Below, in pieces: positions 6,861 through 16,164 of a stretch of 64,000 nucleotides of DNA; position 1 is the stretch's first letter; the number at the start of each line of letters is the position of its first letter. The stretch is from positions 1-64,000 of the forward strand of contig CANQGM010000011.1 of NCBI GenBank assembly GCA_947623205.1, in the 5' to 3' direction. The stretch comes from an uncultured Clostridia bacterium. GTDB taxonomy: Bacteria > Bacillota > Clostridia > Oscillospirales > Acutalibacteraceae. The notes under the pieces were generated by a model. That model had not been told where the DNA came from. It was given only the letters and a program-made list of their open reading frames with translations, and searched no databases. The translations under genes and the position numbers were made by a program.

Positions 6861-6900
6861 AAAATCCCAACCGAAAATTTATTTTTCGGTTGGGATTTTT
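6861..6900. terminator. Bidirectional terminator between convergent genes
   Basis: AAAATCCCAACCGAAAA is inverted as TTTTCGGTTGGGATTTT, with T tracts in both directions. It separates the O-antigen-ligase-like gene (+) from gpmI (-). Confidence 0.9.
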
Positions 6901-6915
6901 ATTGGTGTTTTATCT

Positions 6916-8427
6916 TTATTTTATAATGCTGTTGCCGTCCATTTCTTCCGGTTTGGGAAGATTTAAAATATGAAGCATGGTCGGTGCAATATCTGCAAGT
7001 CTGCCGCCTTCTCTGAGTTCGCAGTCATAGCCTACAACGCAGAAAGGAACCGGATTTGTAGTATGAGCGGTAAAGGGTTCTCCGTCGGAGTCTATCATTT
7101 TGTCTGCGTTTCCGTGGTCAGCGGTAATAATTGCAACTCCGTCCATTTCTCTGATAGCGTCAATAACTCTGCCAACGCAGGAGTCAACAGCTTCAACGGC
7201 CTTTACGGTCGCTTCAAACACACCTGTATGACCTACCATATCACAGTTTGCAAAGTTGAGAATAATCACATCATATTTGCCGCTTTTAATTGCCGGAATG
7301 AGCTTATCTGTAACCTCATAAGCGCTCATTTCGGGTTGTAAGTCGTAGGTTGCAACAGCAGGAGATTTGACAAGGATTCTGTCTTCACCCGGATATTGCT
7401 TTTCAACACCGCCGTTAAAGAAGAATGTAACGTGAGCATACTTTTCTGTTTCTGCAATTCTCAGTTGAGTCAGATTTAAACTTGAAATATACTCGCCCAG
7501 TGTATTTTTAAGAACCTGCGGCTTGAAAGCAACGTCAACATTCGGCATAGTTGCGTCATACTGGGTCATACAAACATATTTAAGCGGGAATAATCCGTTT
7601 TTTCTTTCAAATCCCGTAAATTCGGGGTCAACAAGAGTTCTTGTGATTTCACGGGCTCTGTCGGGACGGAAATTAAAGAAAATAACACTGTCGTTTTCTT
7701 TAATTGTTTCGCCGCCTTTTATAAAGCAGGGAACAACAAACTCGTCTGTAACTCCGTCTTTATACGAGTTTTCAACAGCGCAAACAGGGCAGTCAGCCTG
7801 AACGCCCTCGCCGTAAACCATTGCCGCATATGCTTTTTCAACACGTTCCCAGCGATTGTCACGGTCCATAGCGTAATATCTGCCCATTACAGTTGCAATT
7901 TTACCAACACCTATTTCTTCGGTTTTTGCTATGCATTCTTTAATAAAATCTGCGGCGCTTGACGGAGGAACATCACGACCGTCAAGAAAAGCATGAATAA
8001 ATACTTTTTTAAGACCCTTTTTCTTTGCAAGTTCAAGTATGCCGTAAAGATGTGAGCTGTGGCTGTGAACGCCGCCGTCGGATAGAAGTCCCATAAGATG
8101 AAGAGATGTGCCTTTTTCAAGAGCATTATCCATAGCGGCAACAATAGCTTCATTGTCCTTAAGTTTATCTTCGTTGATAGTTTTGGTAATTCTTGTAAGC
8201 TCCTGGTAGACGATACGGCCTGCTCCGATGTTTGTGTGACCAACTTCTGAGTTGCCCATCTGACCGTCGGGAAGTCCAACGTCCATACCCGACGCGCCGA
8301 TTTGAGTTATGGGGTTAGATGAAAAGATTTTGTCAAGGTTTGGTCTTTTTGCCACTTTAATTGCATTGCCGTCTGCGGAATTAATACCGAAACCGTCAAG
8401 AATCATTAAAATTAAAGGTTTTTTCAT
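6916..8427 (-). CDS. gpmI: 2,3-bisphosphoglycerate-independent phosphoglycerate mutase
   Basis: This 503-residue enzyme interconverts 3- and 2-phosphoglycerate in cytosolic glycolysis and needs Mn2+. The alkaline-phosphatase-fold metal site is visible at both ends: ILDGFG at the N-terminus, [13 protein letters not shown] with the catalytic Ser, [11 protein letters not shown], then [12 protein letters not shown] and TADHGNAD. Length is normal for the family (about 510). The ATG at 8427 is chosen because AGGAAAGG lies 9 nt upstream and homology begins there; the extra 22 residues in the ORF track are not conserved. It is the last gene of a pgk-tpiA-gpmI operon. Confidence 0.97.
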   Translation of the reverse strand: MKKPLILMILDGFGINSADGNAIKVAKRPNLDKIFSSNPITQIGASGMDVGLPDGQMGNSEVGHTNIGAGRIVYQELTRITKTINEDKLKDNEAIVAAMDNALEKGTSLHLMGLLSDGGVHSHSSHLYGILELAKKKGLKKVFIHAFLDGRDVPPSSAADFIKECIAKTEEIGVGKIATVMGRYYAMDRDNRWERVEKAYAAMVYGEGVQADCPVCAVENSYKDGVTDEFVVPCFIKGGETIKENDSVIFFNFRPDRAREITRTLVDPEFTGFERKNGLFPLKYVCMTQYDATMPNVDVAFKPQVLKNTLGEYISSLNLTQLRIAETEKYAHVTFFFNGGVEKQYPGEDRILVKSPAVATYDLQPEMSAYEVTDKLIPAIKSGKYDVIILNFANCDMVGHTGVFEATVKAVEAVDSCVGRVIDAIREMDGVAIITADHGNADKMIDSDGEPFTAHTTNPVPFCVVGYDCELREGGRLADIAPTMLHILNLPKPEEMDGNSIIK

Positions 8428-8505
8428 TACACAAATCCTTTCCTGTAAACATTTTAAGAAAAAGAACGTACATAGATACGTCACGAAAAACAAGTAAGGG
8501 TAAAA

Positions 8506-9273
8506 TTATTTACTTGCTGCTTTTACAATGGCGGCAAATTTTTCCGCAACAAGTGAAGCACCGCCTATAAGACCGCCGTCAACGTTTGTTTTAGAGAGAA
8601 GTTCATCTGCGTTGCCGTCGTTCATAGAACCGCCGTACTGAATTGTAACAGCATCGGCAGTTTCTTTATCATAAAGTTTTGTAAGAGTTGCGCGAATAAA
8701 TGCACAAACTTCTTCAGCCTGGTCGGCCGTAGCGGTTTTGCCTGTTCCAATTGCCCATACGGGCTCATATGCAATAACCGTATTTTTGACATCTTCTTTA
8801 GATACGTCAAAAAGGTCAAGCTTTATCTGCCTTGCAATAACCTCTTCTGTTATGTCGCACTCACGTTCCCAAAGGAGTTCTCCGACGCAGACAATAGGCT
8901 TTAAGCCTGCTGAAAGCGCAGCCTTTGTTCTCTTGTTTACCGTTTCATCTGTTTCACCAAAGTACTGTCTTCTTTCACTGTGACCTACAACTACATATTC
9001 AACGCCCATTTCTTTGAGCATACCTGTTGAAATTTCACCTGTAAAAGCGCCGCTTTCAGCCCAGTGACAGTTTTCGGCGCCGATTTTTACATTAGAACCC
9101 TTTGTAACCTCAATGGCAACGCTTAAATCCACATAAGGTACGCAGGCGATTACTTCGCAGTCCGCATTTTTAACAGCGGGAATAATTGCTGTTAAAAGCT
9201 CTTTAGCTTCACTTGGAGTTTTGTTCATTTTCCAGTTGCCGGCAATAATTGCCTTTCTTTTAGTTTTATCCAT
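8506..9273 (-). CDS. tpiA: Triosephosphate isomerase
   Basis: This 255-residue TIM-barrel enzyme interconverts dihydroxyacetone phosphate and glyceraldehyde 3-phosphate. Characteristic motifs are GNWKMNK (N-terminal Asn/Lys), VVVGHSERRQYFGE with the catalytic His, AYEPVWAIGTGKTA with the catalytic Glu and loop 6, and the phosphate-binding GGSMN and DGGLIGGASL. All catalytic residues are present and length is normal. It lies 65 bp after pgk and 78 bp before gpmI on the same strand, consistent with a glycolytic operon driven from the pgk promoter. Confidence 0.98.
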   Translation of the reverse strand: MDKTKRKAIIAGNWKMNKTPSEAKELLTAIIPAVKNADCEVIACVPYVDLSVAIEVTKGSNVKIGAENCHWAESGAFTGEISTGMLKEMGVEYVVVGHSERRQYFGETDETVNKRTKAALSAGLKPIVCVGELLWERECDITEEVIARQIKLDLFDVSKEDVKNTVIAYEPVWAIGTGKTATADQAEEVCAFIRATLTKLYDKETADAVTIQYGGSMNDGNADELLSKTNVDGGLIGGASLVAEKFAAIVKAASK

Positions 9274-9338
9274 TTTTTATTCTGCCTTTCACACATATAT
9301 TTTATGGGCGAGAAAACCCGCCCATATTATTATTTGAA

Positions 9339-10547
9339 TTATTTATCGCCGATTACTGCAATGCCGGGGAGTGTTTTGCCCTCAAGATATTCAAGTGAAG
9401 CACCGCCGCCGGTTGAGATGTGGCTCATTTTATCGGCATAGCCAAGCTGAATAACAGCAGCCGCGCTGTCGCCGCCGCCGATAATTGTTGTTGCGTCCGT
9501 ATCTGCAAGAGCCTGAGCAACAGCAATTGTACCCTTTGCAAGAATTGGATTTTCAAATACGCCCATAGGGCCGTTCCAAACAACCGTTTTAGCGGTTTTA
9601 ACGGCATCGGCAAACAGCTCTTTGGTTTTTGGACCGATGTCAAGTCCCTCCATATCGGCGGGAATACTGTCTGCGTCAACAACCTCAACATCAATTGGAG
9701 CGTCAATGGGGTCGGGGAATCCTGCTGCGACTGTCGTATCAACAGGGAGAAGGAGCTTTTTGCCCAGCTTTTCAGCTTTATCCATCATTTCTTTACAGTA
9801 GTCGATTTTTGTATCATCAACAAGAGAAAGACCGACCTCCTTGCCCTGAGCCTTTAAAAACGTATATGCCATGCCGCCGCCTATGATAAGCGTGTCGCAC
9901 TTTTCAAGCAGGTTTGAAATTACATTTAGCTTGTCAGCAACCTTTGCGCCGCCAAGAATTGCAACGAACGGGCGAACAGGGTTTTCAACGGCATTGCCAA
10001 GATAATTGATTTCTTTTTGCATAAGATAACCTACTGCCGTTGTCTTAATGTGGTCGGTAACACCTGCGGTTGAGCAGTGTGCGCGGTGTGCCGAGCCGAA
10101 AGCGTCCATTACGAAAACTTCTGCAAGAGAGGCAAGCTCTGATGAGAACGGTTCAAGATTTTTTGTTTCTTCTTTTCTGAAACGTGTATTCTGAAGAAGC
10201 ACAACGTCACCGTCGTTCATTTCCGCTACTGCTTTTTTAGCGTTATCGCCGACTACTTCATCGTCATTTGCAAAAACAACGTCTTTGCCAAGAAGCTCTG
10301 AAAGTCTTACGGCAACGGGTGCAAGAGAAAACTTTTCTTCCGGGCCGTTCTTTGGTTTGCCGAGATGTGAGCAAAGAATAACCTTGCCGCCGTCTTCAAT
10401 AAGTTTTTTAATTGTCGGAAGAGCAGCAGTAATTCTGTTGTCGTTTGTGATAACACCGTCTTTGAGAGGTACGTTGAAGTCACAACGAACAAGTACTTTT
10501 TTACCTTTTACATTAATGTCGTCAACGGTAACCTTGTTGAGTTTCAT
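9339..10547 (-). CDS. pgk: Phosphoglycerate kinase
   Basis: This 402-residue kinase transfers phosphate from 1,3-bisphosphoglycerate to ADP. The N-terminal domain carries the signature [15 protein letters not shown] and substrate-binding segments ([23 protein letters not shown]). The C-terminal domain carries the nucleotide-binding glycines ([54 protein letters not shown]). The ATG at 10547 follows GGAAAGGA; the upstream ORF extension has no homology. It is the first gene of the pgk-tpiA-gpmI operon, behind a well-spaced promoter. No gap gene precedes it, unlike the common gap-pgk-tpi order. Confidence 0.98.
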   Translation of the reverse strand: MKLNKVTVDDINVKGKKVLVRCDFNVPLKDGVITNDNRITAALPTIKKLIEDGGKVILCSHLGKPKNGPEEKFSLAPVAVRLSELLGKDVVFANDDEVVGDNAKKAVAEMNDGDVVLLQNTRFRKEETKNLEPFSSELASLAEVFVMDAFGSAHRAHCSTAGVTDHIKTTAVGYLMQKEINYLGNAVENPVRPFVAILGGAKVADKLNVISNLLEKCDTLIIGGGMAYTFLKAQGKEVGLSLVDDTKIDYCKEMMDKAEKLGKKLLLPVDTTVAAGFPDPIDAPIDVEVVDADSIPADMEGLDIGPKTKELFADAVKTAKTVVWNGPMGVFENPILAKGTIAVAQALADTDATTIIGGGDSAAAVIQLGYADKMSHISTGGGASLEYLEGKTLPGIAVIGDK

Positions 10548-10611
10548 AAAATACATTCCTTTCCTGAATAGATGGATACTGTAAAAATTTAGTATTTTCA
10601 CATACGAATTT

Positions 10612-10640
10612 ATTATATATCAAATCCCGTTTTTTATCAA
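10612..10640 (-). promoter_or_regulatory. Promoter of the pgk-tpiA-gpmI operon
   Basis: On the minus strand TTGATA and TATAAT are separated by exactly 17 bp, about 65 bp upstream of the pgk start codon. The surrounding sequence is very AT-rich. Confidence 0.75.
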
Positions 10641-10757
10641 TAGAAAAGTAAAAAAATAAAATATATTATAATTTTACGCTAAAATGTGAAAAATACTTTA
10701 TAGAAAAGTGTTTATACAATTTTTTAGTACTGCATATTTTAAATCGGCCGGCTGCTT

Positions 10758-11267
10758 TTATAATACATCACACCATTTATGGTTGTGCAGCTCGCCTTTG
10801 TTTAAAAGATTGGGATAATTCCATTGTCTGAGTACTTCGTATGCTGCAATTGCAACCGAATTTGATAGATTAAGACTTCGCGCCTCGTCAATCATTGGAA
10901 TGCGCAGTGTTTCATTTGGGTGCTGTATTAAAAGTTCTTCGGGCAGTCCTTTTGTTTCTTTCCCGAACAAAAGATAACAGTTGTCAGGATATTCAATATC
11001 GGAATGTATGTGAGTTCCTTTTGTTGAAAAGAAATAGTATTTTCCTCCTTTAGTTTTTTCAAAAAAGCTCTCAATATTTTCGTAATATGTAATATCAAGA
11101 AAATGCCAGTAATCAAGTCCCGCACGTTTAAGTTTGCGGTCGTCAATTGCAAAACCTAACGGCTTTACAAGATGAAGACTTGCGCCTGTTGCGGCGCAGG
11201 TACGCGCAATATTGCCGGTGTTTTGCGGGATTTCGGGTTCAACGAGAACAAGATTGAGTTTTGCCAA
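10758..11267 (-). CDS. trmL: tRNA (cytidine/uridine-34 2'-O)-methyltransferase, SPOUT family
   Basis: This 169-residue enzyme belongs to the TrmL/YibK branch of SPOUT methyltransferases, which methylate the wobble ribose of tRNA-Leu using SAM. Visible motifs are LVEPEIPQNTGNIARTCAATG at the N-terminus, the knot segments LLFGKETKGLPEEL and RIPM, and RSLNLSNSVAIAAYEVLRQ at the C-terminus. Length matches TrmL. The start is TTG at 11267, with AGGAGTGAT upstream. It lies about 210 bp upstream of pgk on the same strand and has its own spacing, so co-transcription is uncertain. Confidence 0.93.
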   Translation of the reverse strand: MAKLNLVLVEPEIPQNTGNIARTCAATGASLHLVKPLGFAIDDRKLKRAGLDYWHFLDITYYENIESFFEKTKGGKYYFFSTKGTHIHSDIEYPDNCYLLFGKETKGLPEELLIQHPNETLRIPMIDEARSLNLSNSVAIAAYEVLRQWNYPNLLNKGELHNHKWCDVL

Positions 11268-11374
11268 AAGTTATCACTCCTGATTTTTATATAAAGCGTT
11301 TTATTCCATTTTAAAACGCAAACAATAATATTGCAAGAATTACTCTTGTTAAAAATTTTTGGAGGTGTAATATT

Positions 11375-11557
11375 ATGAATTCTAATCCTGTAATGAACAT
11401 GGTTAAAGGTGCAGCTATTGGTTTGGCAGCGGGAATGGCTGTAGGTTATATGGGCAAAAAGACTTTTGAAAACAATCCGAAATTCAGAAAAAAGGCTAAT
11501 AAGGCACTCCATACAATGGAATCTATTATGGATACCGCACAGTATATGTTTAAGTAA
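11375..11557 (+). CDS. Small glycine/alanine-helix membrane protein
   Basis: The 60-residue product starts at an ATG with GGAGGTG upstream. Residues 10-28 (VKGAAIGLAAGMAVGYMG) form a small-residue hydrophobic segment resembling the N-terminus of YtxH-like proteins, followed by a basic amphipathic helix. I know it only as an uncharacterised small protein type. It stands alone between trmL (divergent) and the M23 gene (convergent), with which it shares a terminator. Confidence 0.7.
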   Translation: MNSNPVMNMVKGAAIGLAAGMAVGYMGKKTFENNPKFRKKANKALHTMESIMDTAQYMFK

Positions 11558-11575
11558 AATAATCAATTATTAATT

Positions 11576-11618
11576 AAAAAAGGCTGTAATTGAGGGTTAC
11601 CTTAATTACAGCCTTTTG
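11576..11618. terminator. Bidirectional terminator
   Basis: AAAGGCTGTAATTGAGG and CCTTAATTACAGCCTTTT form a long stem with short loop and flanking A and T tracts. It serves the small membrane protein gene (+) and the M23 peptidase gene (-). Confidence 0.9.
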
Positions 11619-11637
11619 ATGATAATATTTTTTCAAA

Positions 11638-13089
11638 TTAACTTACAAACTGCATTGGGTCAAGTCTGTTGTCGCCGTATCTGACTTCAAAATGAAGATG
11701 AGGTCCGGTGGAGTTACCTGTTGAGCCGACATAGCCGACAGTATCTCCTTTTGATACCGACTGTCCTGCCGAAACAGCAAGCGAACTGCAGTGTCCGTAG
11801 AGTGTTTTATATCCGTTGCCGTGGTCAATTATTACATAATTTCCGTAGCCTGAATTATCATTGCCTGCAAATATTACCGTACCGCTGTCAGAAGCTGAAA
11901 TCGGCTGTCCGTAAATTCCGCCGTCAGAAATATCGACGCCTGAATGCAGTCTACCCCAGCGCTCTCCGTAATAGCTTGTGATGTTATGGGTAAATGGCAT
12001 TGGCCAACTGAATGAACCCGATGATGAACTGCTTAAATTCGATGAGGAAGAGGAGCCGCTGCCCTTTGTACCTATAATAACGACCTCATCAACGGCTTTT
12101 TTTATTACCTCGCAGTCTGTTTCAACTGCGTCAGTCTGCTGACCGTCAATAAAGGTTGTTCTGAGAGTTACTTTTTCCTCACCGTTTTTTCCTTCGGTTT
12201 TAGTTTTTTTATAAGAGGAGGACTTTGTGTCGTCATATTCAGTTTGTGTTTCGTATTTGATCTCTCTGTTGTAAATAATGTCTGTTGAAAGTGAAATTGA
12301 GAACAGATCCTGCGCTGATTCCATAATGTCTTTTACGCTCATTATTTCGTCTTCGGAAAAGTTACCGCTCTTTACTTTAACATCGTTTGCAAATTCTGTT
12401 GTAGTTTTGCTGTCATAGCCTTGGCGGTAATCAACAAGTACCTTTTTTAATTGAGCATTAAGCGCCGTAGCATCGCTTGTCGCGCCGATAAGTTTGCCGT
12501 CAACGTACAAACCAAAGCAGCTGCCCTGCATATTTTCGCTTGCCAAAGCCTTTGTAATGGATGTGTATGCGTCGCTGGTAAGCTCGCCGATTGCTTCGTC
12601 AGCCGTTGAAATTGAATCTGCATTGTTAAAGTCATTAAAGCCGTTTTCCGAATTACTTTCGTACAGAAAATCATCAGCTTTAATTTCATTAGAGGTTGAA
12701 ATGTCCTGTGCTTTTGTGTCGTCGACCGAAAAATCAAGAGCGCTTGCTACGGTTATGCAAGAAAGGGTTACCGCAACAAGGCAGGAAAGAGCTGTAAGAA
12801 CTGCTTTGCTTTTAAGCATGGAGTGTGCGCCTGTGCTTGTTTTGGAAGAAATTTTAGAATAATCTTTAGTATTTGATAAATTAATTTTTACATCGGATTT
12901 TTTTGCAACAATGTTTAAAACTTTTGCTTTGATAAATTTTATAAAATAAACCGAGGCTCTTTTAATAAAGCGAACAGTTTTTTGGGCTGTATTTAATTTT
13001 TTGCAAGTTTTAATGTTAGCCCTTTTCTTGGTTACTGAAAGACTTTCAATTTCATTGAAACCATCCAAACCAATAAATTTTGTATTCAA
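11638..13089 (-). CDS. Membrane-anchored M23 peptidoglycan endopeptidase with G5-like domain
   Basis: The 483-residue product has a basic cytoplasmic tail (1-92), one membrane helix (about 95-118), an extracellular stalk, a G5-like domain around 280-345 (EIKYETQTEYDDTKS... EKVTLRTTFIDGQ), a Ser-rich linker, and a C-terminal M23 peptidase. Zinc ligands are visible as H382 and D386 (LHSGVDI) and H464/H466 (GPHLHFE). Enzymes of this type cut peptide cross-links in peptidoglycan. The long N-terminal cytoplasmic tail is unusual and could receive an intracellular signal, which is inference. Its leader carries a perfect WalR-type box, suggesting control with other wall hydrolases. Confidence 0.9.
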   Translation of the reverse strand: MNTKFIGLDGFNEIESLSVTKKRANIKTCKKLNTAQKTVRFIKRASVYFIKFIKAKVLNIVAKKSDVKINLSNTKDYSKISSKTSTGAHSMLKSKAVLTALSCLVAVTLSCITVASALDFSVDDTKAQDISTSNEIKADDFLYESNSENGFNDFNNADSISTADEAIGELTSDAYTSITKALASENMQGSCFGLYVDGKLIGATSDATALNAQLKKVLVDYRQGYDSKTTTEFANDVKVKSGNFSEDEIMSVKDIMESAQDLFSISLSTDIIYNREIKYETQTEYDDTKSSSYKKTKTEGKNGEEKVTLRTTFIDGQQTDAVETDCEVIKKAVDEVVIIGTKGSGSSSSSNLSSSSSGSFSWPMPFTHNITSYYGERWGRLHSGVDISDGGIYGQPISASDSGTVIFAGNDNSGYGNYVIIDHGNGYKTLYGHCSSLAVSAGQSVSKGDTVGYVGSTGNSTGPHLHFEVRYGDNRLDPMQFVS

Positions 13090-13114
13090 AATAAATTCTC
13101 CTATCCCATTAACC

Positions 13115-13131
13115 GTTACATTTTTGTAACA
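13115..13131 (-). promoter_or_regulatory. WalR (YycF)-type box
   Basis: On the minus strand TGTTAC-AAAAA-TGTAAC fits the published WalR consensus TGTWAH-N5-TGTWAH exactly. It lies about 14 bp downstream of the -10 hexamer of the M23 peptidase promoter and about 26 bp before its start codon. That position would suit repression rather than activation. It is also an inverted repeat, so another dimeric regulator is possible. Confidence 0.55.
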
Positions 13132-13145
13132 AACTTAATACATTA

Positions 13146-13173
13146 ATTATACCAAATTGTAATAAAATTGCAA
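13146..13173 (-). promoter_or_regulatory. Promoter of the M23 peptidase gene
   Basis: TTGCAA and TATAAT on the minus strand are separated by 16 bp, directly upstream of the WalR-type box. Confidence 0.65.
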
Positions 13174-13258
13174 CAAAGGAATTAAAAAACGTAAATATTT
13201 ATAGTTTTTAATGAAATAAAAGAGAATAATTAGTTTTGTTTTACAATAATTCTAATAA

Positions 13259-13714
13259 TTAATTATACGTAAGGTTATTAACACTATATTTATTCAACAA
13301 TTTGTAATATTCTTTTAAAGCATATAAAGCTCCGTTTAAATCGTGTTCTTTATAGTTTCCGCACTCAATTGCAGAAGCTCCGGGAATATTGCCAACGTGT
13401 TGAGAACACTTTTTAACGGTTTCTTTTATCAGTTCAAGCGCATCTTCCTGAGATAAATCTCTTACAAGAAAGTAAAATCCCGTTCTGCAGCCCATAGGTC
13501 CAAAATATATTACATTGCCGGCGTATTTGCTGTTGCGAGCATATGTGGCAAAAAGATGTTCAATTGTGTGCATTACGGGGTTAGAGAGATAGGGAGGAGT
13601 ATTCGGTTTAACAAAGCGCATATCATATGTTGTAATATCGCCGTCAATTCTTGACACATATACCCCCGGCATTAAAGTGTTGTGATTTATGGTAAAGCTT
13701 GCAATTTTTTCCAT
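13259..13714 (-). CDS. luxS: S-ribosylhomocysteine lyase (AI-2 synthase)
   Basis: LuxS splits S-ribosylhomocysteine into homocysteine and DPD, the precursor of autoinducer-2, and so recycles the methyl cycle. The 151-residue sequence shows the metal ligands HTIEH (H49, H53) and the Cys of IECGNYKEHDL (C118), the catalytic Cys in GPMGCRTGFY (C76), and the conserved VSRIDG...YDMRF segment. Length is near the usual 155-160. The ATG at 13714 follows GGAAAGGAAC. No pfs (mtnN) gene is adjacent, so the preceding step is encoded elsewhere. It is followed on the same strand by the M23 peptidase gene, which has its own promoter. Confidence 0.97.
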   Translation of the reverse strand: MEKIASFTINHNTLMPGVYVSRIDGDITTYDMRFVKPNTPPYLSNPVMHTIEHLFATYARNSKYAGNVIYFGPMGCRTGFYFLVRDLSQEDALELIKETVKKCSQHVGNIPGASAIECGNYKEHDLNGALYALKEYYKLLNKYSVNNLTYN

Positions 13715-13769
13715 AATAAAGTTCCTTTCCTGCGTAATTATTATGAGTTATTGGCGGTCATTTAATAAA

Positions 13770-14666
13770 TTAATCGTAATCAGCAATATTTGTAAAGCAT
13801 ATGTTAAGGTCAACTTCTCCTTCAATACCGTCAATTACTGATGTTGATGAATATTGCCACATTGAGAATTGATAATAGAATACCGGCACGTTTGAATATT
13901 CACAGTACCATATGTCAATGTCGGCAAGACGTGATAAGTCATATTTAAAATACAGTTCAGGGCTTGTTGAATAAATAATCGGCGTGCAGCCGTTCTTTTT
14001 GACCTCATCGCAGAAAGCTCTGGCACATTCGGTCAATTGATAAGGCGATACGCTGTCTGTTCTTGCATTATCGTCTTTAATGATTTCCCAGTCGAAGGCA
14101 ACGGGGTAATCGAGTTTTATATCCCCGAGAACCGTTTTTATGTAGTCGGCTTCCTCTTTTGCCTCTTCTGTTGTTATTGCCTGCGAAAAAAAGTAAACGC
14201 CTACTTTAATTCCGGCGTCCCGGGCATTTTTAATATTTTCAATTGCTTTGTCGTCAGTATAAATTATACCGTCGTCACCGTAGCCTCTTCCGCCGATGCG
14301 TATCATTGCAAAATCAACTCCGCTTGCCTTAACCTTTTCCCAGTCAATATTGCCGCTGTATGACGAAATATCAACGCCTTCGGTTGAAGCAGGTTTTCCG
14401 TTTTCGCTGTAATACTTAAATGTGCTGTCTGAGGTAAAATTTGAGTTGTCAAGCTTGTTTATGGGAACACCCTGAAGCGCCGTTACCCATATTTCTCCGA
14501 GCGTGCCGTCGTTTACATGAATTTTTTCACCTGTTGTTTTTACCGTTGTGTCTGTTGAATCGGTCGCTTTTGTATTATCTGTATTGTTGCCGGCGTCAGA
14601 GCATCCGCATAAAACCGCGGAACAAATCAAAGCAGTTATTACAAGCAAATGTATAATCCTTTTCAT
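13770..14666 (-). CDS. GH25 muramidase lipoprotein
   Basis: The 298-residue product has a lipoprotein signal (AVLCGC, Cys22), a Thr/Asp-rich linker, and a C-terminal glycoside hydrolase family 25 domain from about residue 95. It shows GVDISSYSGNIDWEKVKASG at the first strand, FAMIRIGGRGYG, KVGVYFFSQAITTEEAKEEA and the catalytic AFDWEII. It ends with SMWQYSS and a terminal substrate-cleft segment (VDLNICF). Such enzymes cut the MurNAc-GlcNAc bond of peptidoglycan. Acidic residues of the DxE pair (DWE) are present. Lipid anchoring suggests a housekeeping wall-remodelling role rather than a secreted phage lysin. It lies 55 bp upstream of luxS on the same strand. Confidence 0.92.
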   Translation of the reverse strand: MKRIIHLLVITALICSAVLCGCSDAGNNTDNTKATDSTDTTVKTTGEKIHVNDGTLGEIWVTALQGVPINKLDNSNFTSDSTFKYYSENGKPASTEGVDISSYSGNIDWEKVKASGVDFAMIRIGGRGYGDDGIIYTDDKAIENIKNARDAGIKVGVYFFSQAITTEEAKEEADYIKTVLGDIKLDYPVAFDWEIIKDDNARTDSVSPYQLTECARAFCDEVKKNGCTPIIYSTSPELYFKYDLSRLADIDIWYCEYSNVPVFYYQFSMWQYSSTSVIDGIEGEVDLNICFTNIADYD

Positions 14667-14825
14667 TTTAATACTCCGTTTCTTTTGTTACCAAAAGAAT
14701 AACACAAAATCCGTCAGCTGTAAATAAAATCAGTCGAAAATTGTAATTATTTATTTTATAAAATATATTGATATTTTGCAAGTAAAGTTATATAATTAAC
14801 TTGTAAAAATTTTACATAATTTAAG
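14667..14825. other. AT-rich intergenic stretch
   Basis: This holds the upstream region of the GH25 gene. I see AGTATTAAAATG at the start codon but no promoter I would defend and no RNA or repeat. Confidence 0.4.
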
Positions 14826-15008
14826 TTAATTATTAAAAACGACAATCTGCCAAATGATGAAGTAACAGTTTTAAAAAATTACCTTGACAGACGGGTTGCA
14901 TTGCTAAATGTACCAAATAACGGCTCTCCGATACTTGACGGTGAAAGAGAACTCGAATGGGAAATTGAAGATATTCTCGGTTATGATCGTTGGCAGTTTT
15001 CGGATTAA
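14826..15008 (+). pseudogene. C-terminal gene fragment without start codon
   Basis: An open frame of 60 codons reads NDNLPNDEVTVLKNYLDRRV and later GERELEWEIEDILGYDRWQF before a TAA. It has coding-like acidic composition but no ATG, GTG or TTG with a ribosome binding site at its 5' end, and it begins right after a stop. I do not recognise the family. It looks like the surviving 3' end of a gene. Confidence 0.4.
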
Positions 15009-15029
15009 CCAACATACAAGTATAAACAT

Positions 15030-15482
15030 ATGAAAAATAAATTTATAATCATCATTTCATTAGTAATTGTCGTAATTATTGCAGGCGGATCAGCTGCATT
15101 TTATTTTATGACAAGTTCTGCAAACCGAACAGAATATGACATTCCATTTACTTATGACGACGGTTTTGTCGCAAAAATAAAAGTGCCGCAGGGAACAAAG
15201 CATATCAGTACGTCTGGTTTGACGGTCATGCAGTTTGAAACTGAGCTTAGTGAAGATGAAGTAAAGGAATATTATGACAATTATTTTTCTACCCTTCAAG
15301 TAGTTTACAGTAAAGGAACTGCGTCTAATGATGTAGTGTATTACTATGATAAGGAACAACGAGTTGTTTTACGTGATTTTAAAGTTTGGAGATTAGACAA
15401 TAAAACAAAATTTAATATAGGTTTGGAAAAGTGTGAGGACATTAATTCTGACAGCGAGTGGAGTGCAACTGAACCAAAATAA
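15030..15482 (+). CDS. Hypothetical single-pass membrane or secreted protein
   Basis: The 150-residue product has an N-terminal hydrophobic helix (about 5-28, IIIISLVIVVIIAGGSAAFYF) after MKNK, acting as anchor or uncleaved signal. The extracellular part contains FTYDDGFVAKIKVPQG and LSEDEVKEYYDNYF, a pattern of small two-layer surface domains, but I do not recognise a family. The ribosome binding site is weak, so expression may be low or the gene may be part of the same decayed patch as the fragment just upstream. A terminator-like hairpin follows. Confidence 0.5.
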   Translation: MKNKFIIIISLVIVVIIAGGSAAFYFMTSSANRTEYDIPFTYDDGFVAKIKVPQGTKHISTSGLTVMQFETELSEDEVKEYYDNYFSTLQVVYSKGTASNDVVYYYDKEQRVVLRDFKVWRLDNKTKFNIGLEKCEDINSDSEWSATEPK

Positions 15483-15545
15483 AAAGTTGGTTTAATGTCA
15501 GTAGTTGTGATAAACAGTGTAAAGGTAAAAATAGAGCATCATTGC

Positions 15546-15577
15546 AGGCGATGGCTATAAGGCTGTCGCTTGTTTTT
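15546..15577 (+). terminator. Probable terminator
   Basis: GCGATGGC and GCTGTCGC pair with two G-U pairs, followed by TTGTTTTTA. It lies 65 bp after the hypothetical membrane protein gene. Confidence 0.6.
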
Positions 15578-15750
15578 AAATTATAGAAAGTTTAGTGAAC
15601 AGCATATGTAAAATACGGTTACAGAGTTTATTATCGTCCTACAAGCCCTAATGAAATAAATAGAAAATTGTATTGAAAATAATGTAAATATTAAGTATAA
15701 TAAATACTAATATTGGAATATTTGTTATTTACGGCTGAAAGACGGGTGAT

Positions 15751-16014
15751 ATGGTGAACGGTACAGCAGGCGTAAGCGGATACCGCAAAAAAACGAAGGA
15801 GGAGCTTATAAAAGCAATTGATGAATGTAAGTCTCTTAGCCAGCTTTTTGCTCTTATTCAGCACGAGCACATTACAGTTCAAATGCAAAGTCAGTTTGGT
15901 GCGTCAAATATAAAAACCCCTAACCTCGAACATAATAAAATAATTGATAATAAAGACACACCCATGGAAAGGCTGAGAGCTCGCATAAGAACGGCTGTTG
16001 AAGAAAGCAGATAA
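15751..16014 (+). CDS. Hypothetical small helical protein
   Basis: The 87-residue ORF starts at ATG near a GGTGAT sequence; a GTG directly after the ATG is an alternative start. The sequence (GYRKKTKEELIKAIDECKSLSQLFALIQHEH...) is charged and helical with no signal peptide, membrane segment or motif I can name. The C-terminus (MERLRARIRTAVEESR) is basic and amphipathic. It is isolated, with an AT-rich upstream region carrying no convincing promoter. Confidence 0.5.
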   Translation: MVNGTAGVSGYRKKTKEELIKAIDECKSLSQLFALIQHEHITVQMQSQFGASNIKTPNLEHNKIIDNKDTPMERLRARIRTAVEESR

Positions 16015-16164
16015 ATTAAAAATTGTATTTGTATGTCCATAAAAATAATGTAATTATTTAATTAATATTTTATAAAGATTCTTTTTTAAATTTTTTTAGT
16101 ATATACTTTAGTTATATTGCAGCGTACAGTTGTAAAATATATATTTGGTTTTAGAGGAGTAATT

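Noticed and set aside
14667-14710. WalR-type box upstream of the GH25 gene
   Set aside because: TGTTAT-N5-TGGTAA breaks the second half-site consensus.
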